Source: Craterostigma plantagineum
Taxonomy: Eukaryota > Streptophyta > Magnoliopsida > Lamiales > Linderniaceae
DNA length: 64,000 bases
Reading direction: 5' to 3'
Assembly (NCBI GenBank): GCA_027422505.1
Contig: JAPQWV010001546.1
Coordinates: forward strand, 1 to 64,000
The notes under the pieces are model-generated. The model was not told the DNA's origin, did not search any database, and saw nothing but the letters and a program-made list of their open reading frames with translations. The position numbers were made by a program, and so were the translations under genes. Positions 46,620 through 57,280 of this stretch are shown piece after piece; the stretch's first letter is position 1, and each line of letters starts with the position of its first letter.

Positions 46620-46955
46620 TTTGCGTGATAAGCTAAAAGACAGTCATTCTGATGGTACTTATTCTAGTTCTAGATTAAAAAGCAAGTCGTCCAACAACAG
46701 TCTCCTTAAAATATTTAGGTGGCACGATAGGGAAGAAAAAGTATTAAAAAAATGAGATATCCACAGTTTCCCTCAATGGAGGAACATTGATATGTTTCCT
46801 GAATGGAGTTAAGGTACAAAATCTTAGGCTTGGACTTTGCAACGAATGAGATAAACCCACATTGTGACATGAGTAGTTGTCCCAATACTTGGCCAATGTT
46901 GCTTTGTATCTACAACCTCCTATCTAATTAATATTCGATCCAGAAAACATGTAGT
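46620..46955 (+). pseudogene. CACTA TNP2 transposase, first part
   Basis: Reading in broken frames: SRLKSKSSNNSLLKIFRWHD (about 46665-46725), then MRYP near 46755, FPEW near 46800, LRLGL near 46828 and ATNEINPHCDMSSCPNTWPM to CIYNLL (46836-46930). Plant TNP2 proteins have a RWH segment followed by a DSPAW/FP segment and LRLGLASDGFNPF with a TWP and YNLPPW motif, so the order matches. At 46958 the sequence is cut by the gypsy LTR and resumes at 55275. TNP2 is the CACTA transposase. Confidence 0.75.
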
Positions 46956-47479
46956 GATTGTGGCGACCCTCACTTTCTAATACTAATTAGTGGCGGATTT
47001 TCGCAACGTAAGTCGCGGAAGATCCGTTTAATTAAAAACTTTTCTAAAATAAAATATATTACAATCATACTCGTCTACATCGTCGTTACTATACAAGGGT
47101 CGTAGCCCCAAAATGACAAAACGTCAAAACGTCGCTCCACAGGTCGCATCCATGTACAGCCCGCCCTCAAAAGTCCGTGGAGCACCGCCGTCAGCCCGCC
47201 TCAGCCGCGACGCGCATCAGCGTCGGGCTCGATACCTACAACACGTAAAACCCTGAGCTATTTGCTCAGTAGGTGAAATATGCGTGAAATGCAGCGTGCG
47301 CTCGATCCATCCCATACACCTCACAACATGCATGCTCGACCTCATCACGACCCATCACATCTCACGACTTCCCGTGACTCAACACTATACATCCTCGGGT
47401 ATCCCATTCAAGTCGCTTTAGAATGGGAAGGCTTCTCAGGTCTCTCTAGAGTCACCATTTCTCCGAGTTGAGGTTCACG

Positions 47480-47800
47480 CTCGGTCTGCCCACTCAGGTC
47501 TCTTTAGAGTGGTACGTACTAGAACTTTCCCCTCTATACAAACGCTCGGTCGGCCCACTCAGGTCACTTTAGAGTGGTACGTACTGGAGCGGGAGCAGCC
47601 TACTCAGGTCACTTTAGAGCGGCATACACCCAAACCACTAACGTCCCACGCTCGGGCGGCCAACTCAGGTCACTTTAGAGTGGCACGCATCCAAGCGCCA
47701 TCCTATCGCTCGGTCGGCCCACTCAGGTCACTTTAGAGTGGTACCTACTGGAGCACGGGCAGCCTACTCAGGTCTTTAGAGCGGTATTCACCCACCCTCT
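47480..47800. repeat. Minisatellite in the gypsy solo LTR
   Basis: About six imperfect units around the phrase CCACTCAGGTCACTTTAGAG, each followed by TGGTACGTACT or a GGCAT variant, alternating between a GCTCGGTCGGCC lead and a GGGCAGCCT lead. Unit spacing is about 45-60 bases. Not coding. Confidence 0.8.
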
Positions 47801-48254
47801 ATCCGACACACGGACCAACACCACTCATCGACTTTCCAAACGTTACCGTTCCGCACGGTATTCAATCCCCTCGCACTGAGCTGGTATGCTAGCGCAGTGC
47901 AAATAACATATGACGTGCGAAAATATTTAAAACATGTCAAACACGTAATTCATGAAATTCACGTAATCATATAATCACATATTCACATAATTCATATAAA
48001 TCACATATTTTAAACACGTACACATATATTCACATAAAAGGGTTACGTGTCGTAGATGAAAAGTTCACTACCTGTCGTTCGTAGATTATTTGCTAACAGT
48101 TCGATGATTTTCCTAGTCCCTGTCCTTAAGTACAAAATTATAATGTCAGTGTACTATTTAAATTACTTGTACCATCTAAGTACTCAATTTTCTAATTATT
48201 AAATATTAGATACAGAACTGTGTGAGACAAGTAGTTATGTTTAAAAGAAAGTCG

Positions 48255-48865
48255 CCAAGTTAGGTCAACCCGTGAATTAACTTCTCAATTCGCGAATTCG
48301 TCAGTTCGTGAAGCTTGGACAATTCGTGGCTCATTCAGTTCGCGAATTATGCATCTCGTGAGCATCTAAGGGTTCGTGAAAAGTTAACATATAATTCATC
48401 TAAGCTTGCCTCGTTTTGCGAATTCATATTTGTACAGCTCACAATTCGTGAAATTCCATTCTATGGATTCGTGAAGTGCATATGTTATATTATTTTTCTA
48501 TTCCCAAGTGTAAGTCCTATCTAGCTTATAATATTTCTTATTCAACTGTGCTTCGTGACTTTCCACAATTCCCAAGTTCATTCCAAGTGCTTGTCCATGC
48601 ATGAAGTCTATGTAGTTTATAATATTTTTCTATTCCTTGATGAAACCTATGTAGCTTGTAGTATTATTTTATTCATTTAGGTTTTGTGAACTTCCCAACT
48701 CAAATTCATGAAGTTCAAGGTATTTCACGAATTCACACAATTTCAATTCCCAAATACAATTCGTGAACCTAATTAATCGTGAAACTCATCCTACCAATTT
48801 TATAATTCGCCAAATGGACTTAATTCGTGAAACTCGTGTTCCACAAGCGGTTTGCGAACCTTTAG
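48255..48865. repeat. TTCGTGAA-rich zone in the gypsy solo LTR
   Basis: More than fifteen copies of TTCGTGAA or close variants (TTCGCGAA, TTCATGAA, TTTGCGAA) at irregular spacing. It corresponds in position to the TTCGCGAA zone of the LTR at 24898-27050. Confidence 0.75.
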
Positions 48866-49809
48866 GGTTCCGAACCTCATCCTTCACAACCCTTAAACAG
48901 TTTTAACATTTAAGATTCTTACAAGTTTCGATCAAGAGCTATCTTTTCTAATAACAGTATGAACGTTATACTATGCTTTTAATTCTTTAATCATTTACTT
49001 TATGTATACCTAAGCAACCAATGCTTTCGATGCTTAAAATTCTCAAAGCTTGCCAATATTTAGATAAGATCACAGCAAAAGAATTATACCTACTAAACTT
49101 CCTAAAACGTGATGACAAGGATCCTAAGTAAAACCCTTGAGAACTAAACCCGTATACCCTTTAATTATCTACAACTCTTTATGCCTAATATAATTAGATC
49201 ATGTTAGAATATGAATGAAACATAAACTTGTAATAAATTATACCTCCTTCCACGTTGAGCTTTGTTGAGTTCTATCCTTTCTCTCCACTTCACACCTTCG
49301 ATAGTTTCTTAGGGTAATGTTATTAATTTCTCTCCTTCCTTATCTCGTCTTTTGCTTGTTACATTAACCAAATGACATCACCTTTTTTACTTTTATAGTT
49401 CTTATCCTATTTTCATGTAATGATTATTATATTATTAGTACATATATTTCCCTCATGGCTAAGTAATCGTATTATAGGTTGGTTCTAAATTCTCATCTTC
49501 ACATATCGATCCTTATAATATATTATGTACCCTTCCTTATATCTACATAATCGAACCCATTTATTTAAATTTTCAGGTCTTAAAATCTGTTCTAACTTCC
49601 TATAATTTATTCTAATATATATTTCGAACTTCTAACTCCTTAATTAATCCTTAACAAGTAAAAATTCATCATAGCATATATTTAATTAAATAAACACATA
49701 ATATGAAGTTAGGTAAACATATAATATTAGTTCATGTAATCACATAATTAGATAAACACATAGTCATGAAATCACATAAACACATAATTTGCACATAGGC
49801 TCATATATT

Positions 49810-50447
49810 TGTTGGGAATGGTGGTGGCCCCCGCGGTGGTCAGTGGGCCCCGCAGCGAAACAGGTCCCGGTTTGGCTCGGTACGACAAAAGGGAGAAGTG
49901 GGGACCCACGGGATAAATTTGGTGGGACCCGCACGGTAACTACCACGGTAAAAATAAAATTACCGTAATGTAAGAAAGAACACCAGAACTTTAACGTAGA
50001 AAACCCTCTGTTAACAAAGAGGAAAAACCACTGCCGAGTCGACAAAATCTTCACTATGGTAAAAATTACAACCCTCGGATTTTTACTATCTCACTTTTAC
50101 CACTCGTGTTTACCTCACACCTCTCTGTGAATGTGGAACCCTATCAGTTTCTACCTGAACTGATAACCTCACAATTCACTCGAACTACTTCTCTCTATTT
50201 AGTAAAACTCGAATGAGCTTGTGATGATAATAACTGAAGAATCCTCAGCCTATTTATATATGTCTTCGCTCTTCTGGACCACTCGAAACAGGTGGCCAGG
50301 AATGCGCCGCGTCGCCCTTCAATATCAGCCGTTCATTATTTTATTATATATAAAATAATATTAGAATATAATATTAATAATATTATTTTATTTTTTTCTT
50401 TTCAATTTTGATAGGCGTTCTTCTTTGGCTGGCTAGCTGGACCAACA
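49810..50447 (-). repeat. Copia-3 3' LTR
   Basis: 638 bp, TG...CA in both readings (plus strand TGTTGGGAATGG to GGACCAACA). It aligns with 54592-55240 with a few substitutions and small indels. Confidence 0.95.
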
Positions 50448-50463
50448 ATTCTCCCCTACAGCC
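50448..50463 (-). other. Copia-3 polypurine tract
   Basis: On the minus strand TGTAGGGGAGAATT directly precedes the LTR start TGTTGGTCC. It is the plus-strand primer of the element. Confidence 0.8.
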
Positions 50464-50497
50464 TCATCATTATTTGCGGGGAAGAATTCCTACCGCC

Positions 50498-52195
50498 TCA
50501 GCGATAGCCCATGCCGACTTGCCCGGCGCAGAACTCAGTCTTTTCCTTGGAAATAACCTTCGTCAGAATGTCCGCAACATTCTTGTCTGTGTGGATCTTC
50601 TTCAGCTTGAACGCTTTCTCCTCAATAGCCAGTCTGAGCCAGTGATAACGAACGTCGATGTGTTTCGTCCTCGAATGATACATAGTATTCTTGCTCAAGT
50701 CCAAAGCACTTTGACTATCGCAAAATATTATGTATTCCTCCTGCTGAATTCCCAACTCCTGAAGAAATCTCTTCAACCAGAGCATCTTCTTGTCAGCTTC
50801 CGTTGCTGCAACATACTCCGCTTCAGTAGTTGATAAAGAAACACATTTCTGTAGCCTCGACTGCCATGAGATAGCTCCCCCTGAGAATGTAAATATGTAT
50901 CCCGACGTCGACTTTCTGCTGTCGAGATCACCGGCCATATCAGCATCCGTATAGCTTGTAAGAAAACATTTACCACTTCCAAATGTTAGGCATAATTTGG
51001 AAGTTCCTCTCAGGTACCTCATGATCCACTTCACTGCTTCCCAATGTGACTTCCCGGGATTCGATAGAAATCGACTCACAACGCCAACTGCGTGAGCGAT
51101 ATCTGGCCTTGTACACACCATGGCGTACATCAAACTTCCGACCGCCGTTGAATATGGAACATCTGGGACATCTTCTCCGTCTTCATTTGTTGATGGACTG
51201 AATTTCTTTCGCAACTGAAAGTGCGCGGCAAGTGGCGTGCTAACTGGCTTAGCACCCTTCATATTGAACCTCTCTAGAACTCGTTCAATATAGCGCTCCT
51301 GAGATAACCACAATTTCCTAGCTTTTCGTTCTCGAGTAATCTCCATTCCGAGAATCCGCTTTGCCGAACCCAAATCTTTCATGTCAAACGTCTTTGACAA
51401 ATCTTTCTTCAACCTGCTAATCATCTCTGCATCTTGTCCGACAATTAGCATATCATCAACATACAGGAGAAGAACGATAAATTTACCGTTAGAGTATCTC
51501 CGGACGTAAACACATGGATCTGCATCTGTTCTTGAACCCTGTACATGAAATAATCAAATTTCTTGTACATTGCCGTGGAGCTTTTAGACCGTACAAGCTT
51601 TTCTTCAGCCGGCAGACCATGTCCTCTTTACCTCTAACCTCGAACCCTTCGGGTTGCTCCATATATATCTCCTCATCAAGATCACCATGCAAGAATGCGG
51701 TCTTCACGTCGAGTTGCTCCAAGTGAAGATCCATGGTAGCAGCTAGTCCCAGTATGACTCTGATTGAACTCATCTTCACAACCGGTGAAAATATCTCGTC
51801 AAAGTCGATCCCCTTCCTCTGAGTGAAACCTTTGACCACTAATCGAGCCTTGTATCTGACCAGCTTGCCGTCATCCTTCTTCAATTTGTACACCCATTTG
51901 TTCTTGAGTGTCTTCTTTCCTTTCGGCAATCGAACTAACTCGTACGTATCATTCTTTTTCAGAGAATCCATCTCCTCTTGCATGGCCTTTGTCCAACAAT
52001 CTTTGTCCCTACAAGATTGTACTTCCTGGAAGCTCTCCGGCTCTCCCTCGTCAGTAATCAAAATGTAATCAGAACTCGGATACCTCGTCGATGGTTGGCG
52101 TTCCCTAGTTGACCTTCTTACCTGAGGTTCAACTGCTTCTTGCACATCTGAAGGCTCCCCCTGCTCATTACCTTCAGTGTGTTCATCTACGACAG

Positions 52196-52254
<59 letters not shown>

Positions 52255-54505
52255 ATGGCTGGCTCTTCTGGTTCGGGTTCTGATAGTTGCATTCCTTCCT
52301 CCGTGGCACCATCATATGGAATGCTAACTGGTGTATAATCGTCTACACGGCCTTCTGTGGATTTTGTTTCGCCTGAGTCTCCCATGATCTCATCTTCATG
52401 GAATACTACGTCGCGACTTCGAACATTGTTCTTCTTCTTTGGATCCCAAAGTCTGTAGCCGAACTCCTCTCTCCGTACCCAACAAAGATGCAAGGATTCG
52501 ATTTATCATCGAGCTTCGATCTTTGTTCCTTCGGCACATGCATGAACGCCTTGCAGCCAAACATTCTCAAATGTGAATATGAGATGTCTCTACCGGTCCA
52601 CACATTCTCTGGTATATCGAAATCCAACGCCGATGAAGGCAGTCGGTTGATAAGATAGACTGCAGTGTTGACAGCTTCCCCCAAAATGACTTAGATAGAT
52701 TAGCCATCTTGAGCATCGCTCGGACTCTCTCCATAATGGTTCGGTTCATTCTCTCCGCGACACCATTCTGTTGAGGATTGCCAGGAACTGTCTTCTCATG
52801 CCTTATGCCCTGTTTCGTGGAATAATCTCTGAACTCCCGAGAGATGTATTGACCACCATTATCTGTGCGTAGACACTTTAGCGGCATTCCAGTTTCTCTT
52901 TCCACCATCGCATGCAACTTCTTAAAATAATAGAACACCTGGTCCTTCGTCCGCAACAGATATACCCAGGTCTTGCGAGACGCATCATCAATGAAGGTAA
53001 GAAAATATTTACTACCTCCCAGAGATTCGACTTCCATGGGTCCGCATACGTCATACCAACTCTAACTTCTTCATTCGCCTGGTTAAATTCTTCGCGAATG
53101 AAACTCTATGTTGCTTCCCAAATAAACAGTGATCGCAGGGGTTCAGCGCTTTCTCCTTGGCTACTGGTATGAGGGACTTTCTAGCCAATACATTCAACCC
53201 CTTCTCTCCTACGTGCGCCAGCCTTCTGTGCCACAAATTTGGAGAAGCATCATCTTCAAATGCGTTCAGTTGGTTAGCACATATCGTTGCGTGCATCTTG
53301 TACAGCGAGCAGCATAGCTTTCCTCTCGCTACCACCAACGATCCCTTGGTGAGTTTCCAGTTGCCATTTCCCATCTCGTTATGGTATCCTTCGTTGTCCA
53401 GCACCTTCACAGAAACCAAGTTGAGACGCAGGTCTGGTATGTGTCGCACATCTTTCAGCCGTAATGTGCACCCTACGCTCGTCTGGATACAGATATCACC
53501 TATCCCCACTATTTTAGAAACACTTTGGTTACCCATCTTGGTAGTACCAAAGTTTCCCGCCTTATACGTGGAGAAGTATTCACGCCTTGGAACACAATGG
53601 TAGGAGGCACCAGAGTCCACTACCCATTCGGTGCTTGCATCCGCAACATGACAGCAGTCTGCTTCATTCACCAGAGTAACCTCTCCACCATCATTGGAAG
53701 CGATTGCAGACGTGTTCTTGTCATCATCTTGTTTCTGCTTATTGTTGAGAAGTCTACAGTTTCTTTGTAAGTGGCCAATTTTTCCACAATGGTAGCACTT
53801 CCTCATCTCCCTAGACTTGGATCTATCTTTCGACTTGTCGTATCCTTTTGGTCCTCTACTCTTACTTCGACCCCTAGTCTCCATGACAAGGGCCTGATTT
53901 CCCGTACTGGTACTGGCAGCATCCTTCCTTCGTGTCTCTTCATTGTAGAGTCTATGTTTCACCATCTCCATCGTGACTTTACCACTTGGTGCGGAGTTAG
54001 TGAGCGATACCACCAACGTATCCCAGCTATCAGGTAGAGATCACAATAGTAGACATGCTTGTAGCTCATCATCAAGGAATAGACCGGCACTTGTGAGTTG
54101 AGTTACCAGTCCTTCGAAGTCGTTCAGATGTTCAGCAACTGATCGTCCCTCGTTCAGCTTCACATTCATGAGTTTCCGCATCATGAATACATTTCTCAGC
54201 GCATTTGTCACCTCGTACATACCCTCCAATTTCGTCCAGAGTTTGTAGGGGTCTGTCTCATTTCGGACGTGGTTGTAGAGGCTAATATCCACCCATTGGC
54301 GGATCACAGCTAGCGTCTTTCTTTGCAATTTCTTCCTTAGGTCAGCATTCCCACCTTCAGGCATCTTGCCTTTATTTTCGATTGGTTCATGGAGGTCTTT
54401 GCAATAAAGATAATCCTCCATCCTTGATTTCCATATGGAGTAATTCGTTACTATTAGCTTGATCATTCCTCCGTCGTTCTCCATGGCCGTCAAAATTACC
54501 AGCAA
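50498..54505 (-). pseudogene. Copia-3 gag-pol
   Basis: Gag starts at 54505 or, more likely, at the second Met (about 54484, MENDGGMIKL). The same frame continues through a single TGA near 54026 to the CCHC knuckle CYHCGKIGHLQRNC (about 53790), the protease WVVDSGASYHCV (about 53610) and LWHRRLAHVGEKGL. A frame break near 53055 leads to integrase with YDVCGPMEVES, RTDNGGQY and NGVAERMNRT (DDE residues all present, 53040-52740). Breaks near 52670 and 52480 lead to FVGYG, a poly-Asp linker, then RT with NKWVYKLKK, KARLVVKGFTQRKGIDF and LDVKTAFLHGDL. After a break near 51560, YVDDMLIVGQD (about 51450) leads to RNase H with TDADMAGDLDSRKSTSGY, STTEAEYVAA and SRTKHIDVRYHW, ending at 50498. With only about five lesions it is recently dead. 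Confidence 0.95.
52198..52254 (-). repeat. TCA microsatellite encoding poly-Asp
   Basis: A perfect run of about 18 TCA triplets. On the coding (minus) strand it is GAT repeated and gives an Asp run in the acidic linker between integrase and RT of Copia-3. The His-rich frame on the plus strand is its shadow. Confidence 0.95.
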
Positions 54506-54577
54506 CCTACTAGTACCTTTTCTGATGTGGAAGATTAGTCAAAGCTGCAACCACAGAGCATACTCAGAATACTATCA

Positions 54578-54590
54578 GGCTCTGATACCA
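54578..54590 (-). other. Copia-3 primer binding site
   Basis: On the minus strand TGGTATCAGAGCC lies two bases after the 5' LTR end; it matches the 3' end of initiator Met-tRNA. Confidence 0.92.
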
Positions 54591-54591
54591 C

Positions 54592-55240
54592 TTGTTGGGA
54601 ATGGTGGTGGGCCCCGCGGTGGTCAGTGGGCTCCGCAGCGAAACAGGTCCCGATTTGGCTCGGTACGACAATCGGGAGAAGTGGGGACCCACGGGGTAAA
54701 TTTGGTGGGACCCGCACAGTAACTACCACTGTAAAAATAAAATTACCGTAAGGTAAGAAAGAACACTAGAACTTTAACGTAGAAAACCCTCTGTTAACGA
54801 AGAGGAAAAAAACCACGGCCGAGTCGGCAAAATCTTCAGTATAGTAAAAATTACAACCCTCGGATTTTTACTATCTCACTTTTACCACTCGTGTTTTACC
54901 TCACACCTCTCTGTGGATGTGGAACCCTATCAGTTTCTACCTGAACTGATAACCTCACAATTCACTCGAACTACTTCTCTCTATTTAGTAAAACTCGAAT
55001 GAGCTTGTGATGATAATAACTGAAGAATCCTCAGCCTATTTATAGATGTCTTCAGCTCTTCTGGACCACTCGAAACGGGTGGCCAGGAATGCGCCGCGTC
55101 GCCCTTCAACATCAGCCGTTCATTATTTTATTATATATATAAAATAATATTATAATATAATATAATAATATTATTTATTTTTTTCTTTTCAATTTTGATG
55201 GGCGTTCTTCTTTGGCGGGCTACAGGTGGCTGGACCAACA
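54592..55240 (-). repeat. Copia-3 5' LTR
   Basis: 649 bp, ends CCCAACA on the minus strand next to the primer site. Right flank ATATT is the target duplication. Confidence 0.95.
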
Positions 55241-55274
55241 ATATTAGCATGTTCATAAAATTCTGGGTATTACA

Positions 55275-56252
55275 CTGATTGCCAATATTCGGTCTAAAAC
55301 AACCTCGATCTAAAAATACTATAGGAAGGCGATGAGGTGTACGACGCGTATAATAGATCAAGGTTTATGCGACGATTTATTTTATATCATAAATGATTTT
55401 TTCTAGCTTACATGAATATTCTTGGCTATACCGTGAAGGGCAAGAAAGCATATTCAATCTATGTATATAATGTGGATAACCAATAATCTGCAGAAAACAC
55501 ATCTAAATTGCCCACCATAATTTCATGTCACATGCGCATGAATATCGAACAAATAAAAAGTTGCAACCACTAATTAAAGTGAAGAGCGTGACTTCCAAGG
55601 CTACATATATGTTGAGAGGTAAAGAAAGAAGTGACATCATCGCAAATATCAATTCTTAGTTCGGAAGAAGTGCTAACCATCAAAATATGATGTCAGGAAA
55701 AGCTGTCAATATTTTGGGAGCTCACATATTGGGACGACCTCGACGTGCGTGCGTCAATTGTGATCCACATAGAGAAAAATGCGTGGGACATTATCATGGG
55801 AACTCTTGTAATATGTCTAATAAGACAAAAGATAAACTTCATGGAAATAAGCTTTCTTTTTTCTATCGGCTTGTTAACATGTTGAGAAGTTAAACATTTG
55901 CGAATGCCTTAATGATATTTAAGTGTCCCTTGGAGTGCTAATAACATAAAGAAATATGTCTCGTTAAAGGACCTAATGTAGTGGGATACTAATATTAGAA
56001 CTGTATCAATGATGCACAAATTATTATGAATCGTGATTCGTGGTATGTATAATGCTATAAAGCTGTTCATCGGTGATTTTTGAAACTCTATGAAATATGG
56101 AGTATTGATCATCCTGTGCTAGACGAGGTACAAGTCGATGTCGTGATTACATTGTGTTACAAATATTTTTTCCGCCATCTTTTTTCGATGTCAAGGTATA
56201 TCCCGTGCATTTAGTGCGAAAAATCAATGTGGTTCACACAAGTAGAAAATGA
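55275..56252 (+). pseudogene. CACTA TNP2 transposase, second part, with DUF4218 end
   Basis: Resumes after the gypsy LTR. VYDAYNRSRFMRRF and NILGYTVKGKKAY (about 55335-55460) fit the TNP2 segment that in relatives reads V-x-D-A plus a LSGW..G-ACP block. SIFWELTYWDDLDVRASIVI and HIEKNAWDIIMGTL (55708-55825) match the conserved W-x-L-x-YW-x2-L-x-VRH and H-x-EKN-x-x-D-x-x-x-GTL block. LDEVQVDVVITLC (about 56118-56160) and FPPSFFDVKVYPVHLVRKI (56166-56225, another frame) match the DUF4218 end. Stops and frameshifts are frequent. The strong block order makes the family call firm even though the reading is broken. Confidence 0.8.
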
Positions 56253-56259
56253 TACATAG

Positions 56260-56610
56260 GCCACGGAACTATGGGCGACGGTTTCTCAAACACCGTCGCG
56301 CATAATAGACGCGGTGGCATACACTAATTTTTTTTTTTAAGTTTCGCTAGTTTTAGGCGGCAGTTTCTAAATCGAAACCATCGCCTATGTTATTGACATA
56401 TTATGGGCGATGGTCTTTACTAAAAAATCGTCGCCCAATACCTAAGGTTTTTCTAAAAATTAATTTTTTTTAACCTGGGCGACGGTCTGGTCAAAACCAA
56501 AAATCCGTCGCCCCTTATTTTAATTTTTTAAAAATGTTAAATTTTTTCTACTTTGGGCGACGATTTCTGACAGAAAAACCGTCACCCATGTCGAGTAACG
56601 TATGGGCGAC
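56260..56610. repeat. CACTA subterminal repeat zone
   Basis: At least eight copies of GGGCGACGG, or variants such as GGGCGATGG and the complement CCGTCGCCC, in both orientations over 350 bases, separated by T- and A-rich stretches. Such GCGACGGT-type arrays lie just inside CACTA ends and bind transposase. The terminal TAGTG is not seen; the zone stops at 56610 where an LTR-like sequence starts. Confidence 0.8.
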
Positions 56611-57280
56611 GGTTAGGCATGTAGAATACCATTTGTAATTGTGCTTTGATCTTATTAGCTGTATTCGTAGATTGGGGCTTTTATTGTAATTGTCCTTAGT
56701 TTAGGACTTAGCTTGTTATTTATACCAAGTATGTTTGGTATAAATACTTGTACAAACATTGAGCTTAATAGAGATTTTTAGTCAATTGATCCGAAAGGCT
56801 TGCAAATCCCATTCTAGACAGAGAAAATCAGAAAACATTCTCTCACTACCCGAATTCTCTCTCGAAGCTCTCAACGAAGGTTTTTGATCGAAATTTTATT
56901 CTCTATAATTCTAATCGATTTTCTTAGATCCAAATTTATCAATTAATTGATCCTAGACTTGAATCCTAAGGAAATCGATTATAATTATAAAGAATCGAAT
57001 TTCGATCAAAAACCTTCATTGAGAGCTTCGAGAGAGAATTCGTGTAGTGAGAGAATGTTTTCTGATTTTTTCTCTCTAGAATGGGATTTGCAAGAGAGAA
57101 TTCGTGTAGTGAGAGAATGTTTTATGATTTTCTCTCTCTAGAATGGGATTTGCAAGCCTTTCGGATCAATTGACTAAAAATCTATATTAAGCTAATGTGC
57201 AAGATCGACTTGGTGAGTGGACAATTACTGTCCTCTACGAAGACTAATAAGTAAAGCACAATTACAATGGTTCTACATTC
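56611..57280. repeat. 670-bp palindrome of two inverted LTR pieces
   Basis: The left arm (about 56617-56944, plus) and right arm (about 57276-56945, minus) both start TGTAGAA, share CCATT, GTAATTGTGCTTT and TTTTTAGTCAATTGATCCGA, and meet at ATCAATTAATTGAT, itself a perfect palindrome (about 56937-56950). The right arm has an extra local duplication (57025-57070 repeated at 57085-57130). A TATA box, TATAAATA, lies at about 56741 in the left arm. TG starts, promoter-like parts and orientation relative to ORF2 suggest two LTR copies joined tail to tail. Confidence 0.8.

Larger units (their letters stand above)
49810..55240 (-). mobile_element. Copia-3: nearly complete TNT1-like Ty1/copia element
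   Basis: A full-length element of 5,431 bp on the minus strand, bounded by two LTRs (54592-55240 as 5', 49810-50447 as 3') and by a perfect 5-bp target duplication ATATT at 49805-49809 and 55241-55245. It has a Met-tRNA primer site, a purine tract and gag-pol with about four frameshifts and one in-frame stop. The LTRs differ by a few percent by eye, so the insertion is the youngest of the nested set but not fresh. Domain content resembles tobacco TNT1 (Tork lineage). Confidence 0.93.
46959..55274 (-). mobile_element. Gypsy solo LTR inserted in the CACTA element
   Basis: A minus-strand LTR from TGTAATACCC (55274) to CGCCACA (46959), about 2,880 bp once the nested Copia-3 (49810-55240) and its extra ATATT are removed. 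It is flanked by GTGAT (46954-46958) and CTGAT (55275-55279), a 5-bp target duplication with one mismatch. No internal gypsy sequence is attached, so it arose by LTR-LTR recombination. From start to end it has a CACATAA-rich part (49690-49800), a TTCGTGAA zone (48860-48260), the splice-donor-like block (48080-48041), a minisatellite (47800-47480), a stem-loop (47252-47270) and the LTR end. Confidence 0.85.
45726..56610 (+). mobile_element. CACTA transposon carrying nested retroelements
   Basis: Plus-strand pieces of a CACTA (En/Spm) element: TNP2 transposase at 46620-46955, interrupted by a gypsy solo LTR, continuing at 55275-56252 and ending in the DUF4218 segment, then a subterminal repeat zone at 56260-56610. 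An AP2-type gene scrap lies at its left (45844-46249), although whether this is inside the element is inference. Neither CACTA terminus is visible; the left may have been removed by LINE-4 and the right by the inverted LTR pair. The frames are decayed. The transposase would normally excise the element by binding the subterminal repeats. Confidence 0.7.

Noticed and set aside
52109..52327. His-rich protein on the plus strand
   Set aside because: It is the shadow of the poly-Asp run of Copia-3 pol on the minus strand.
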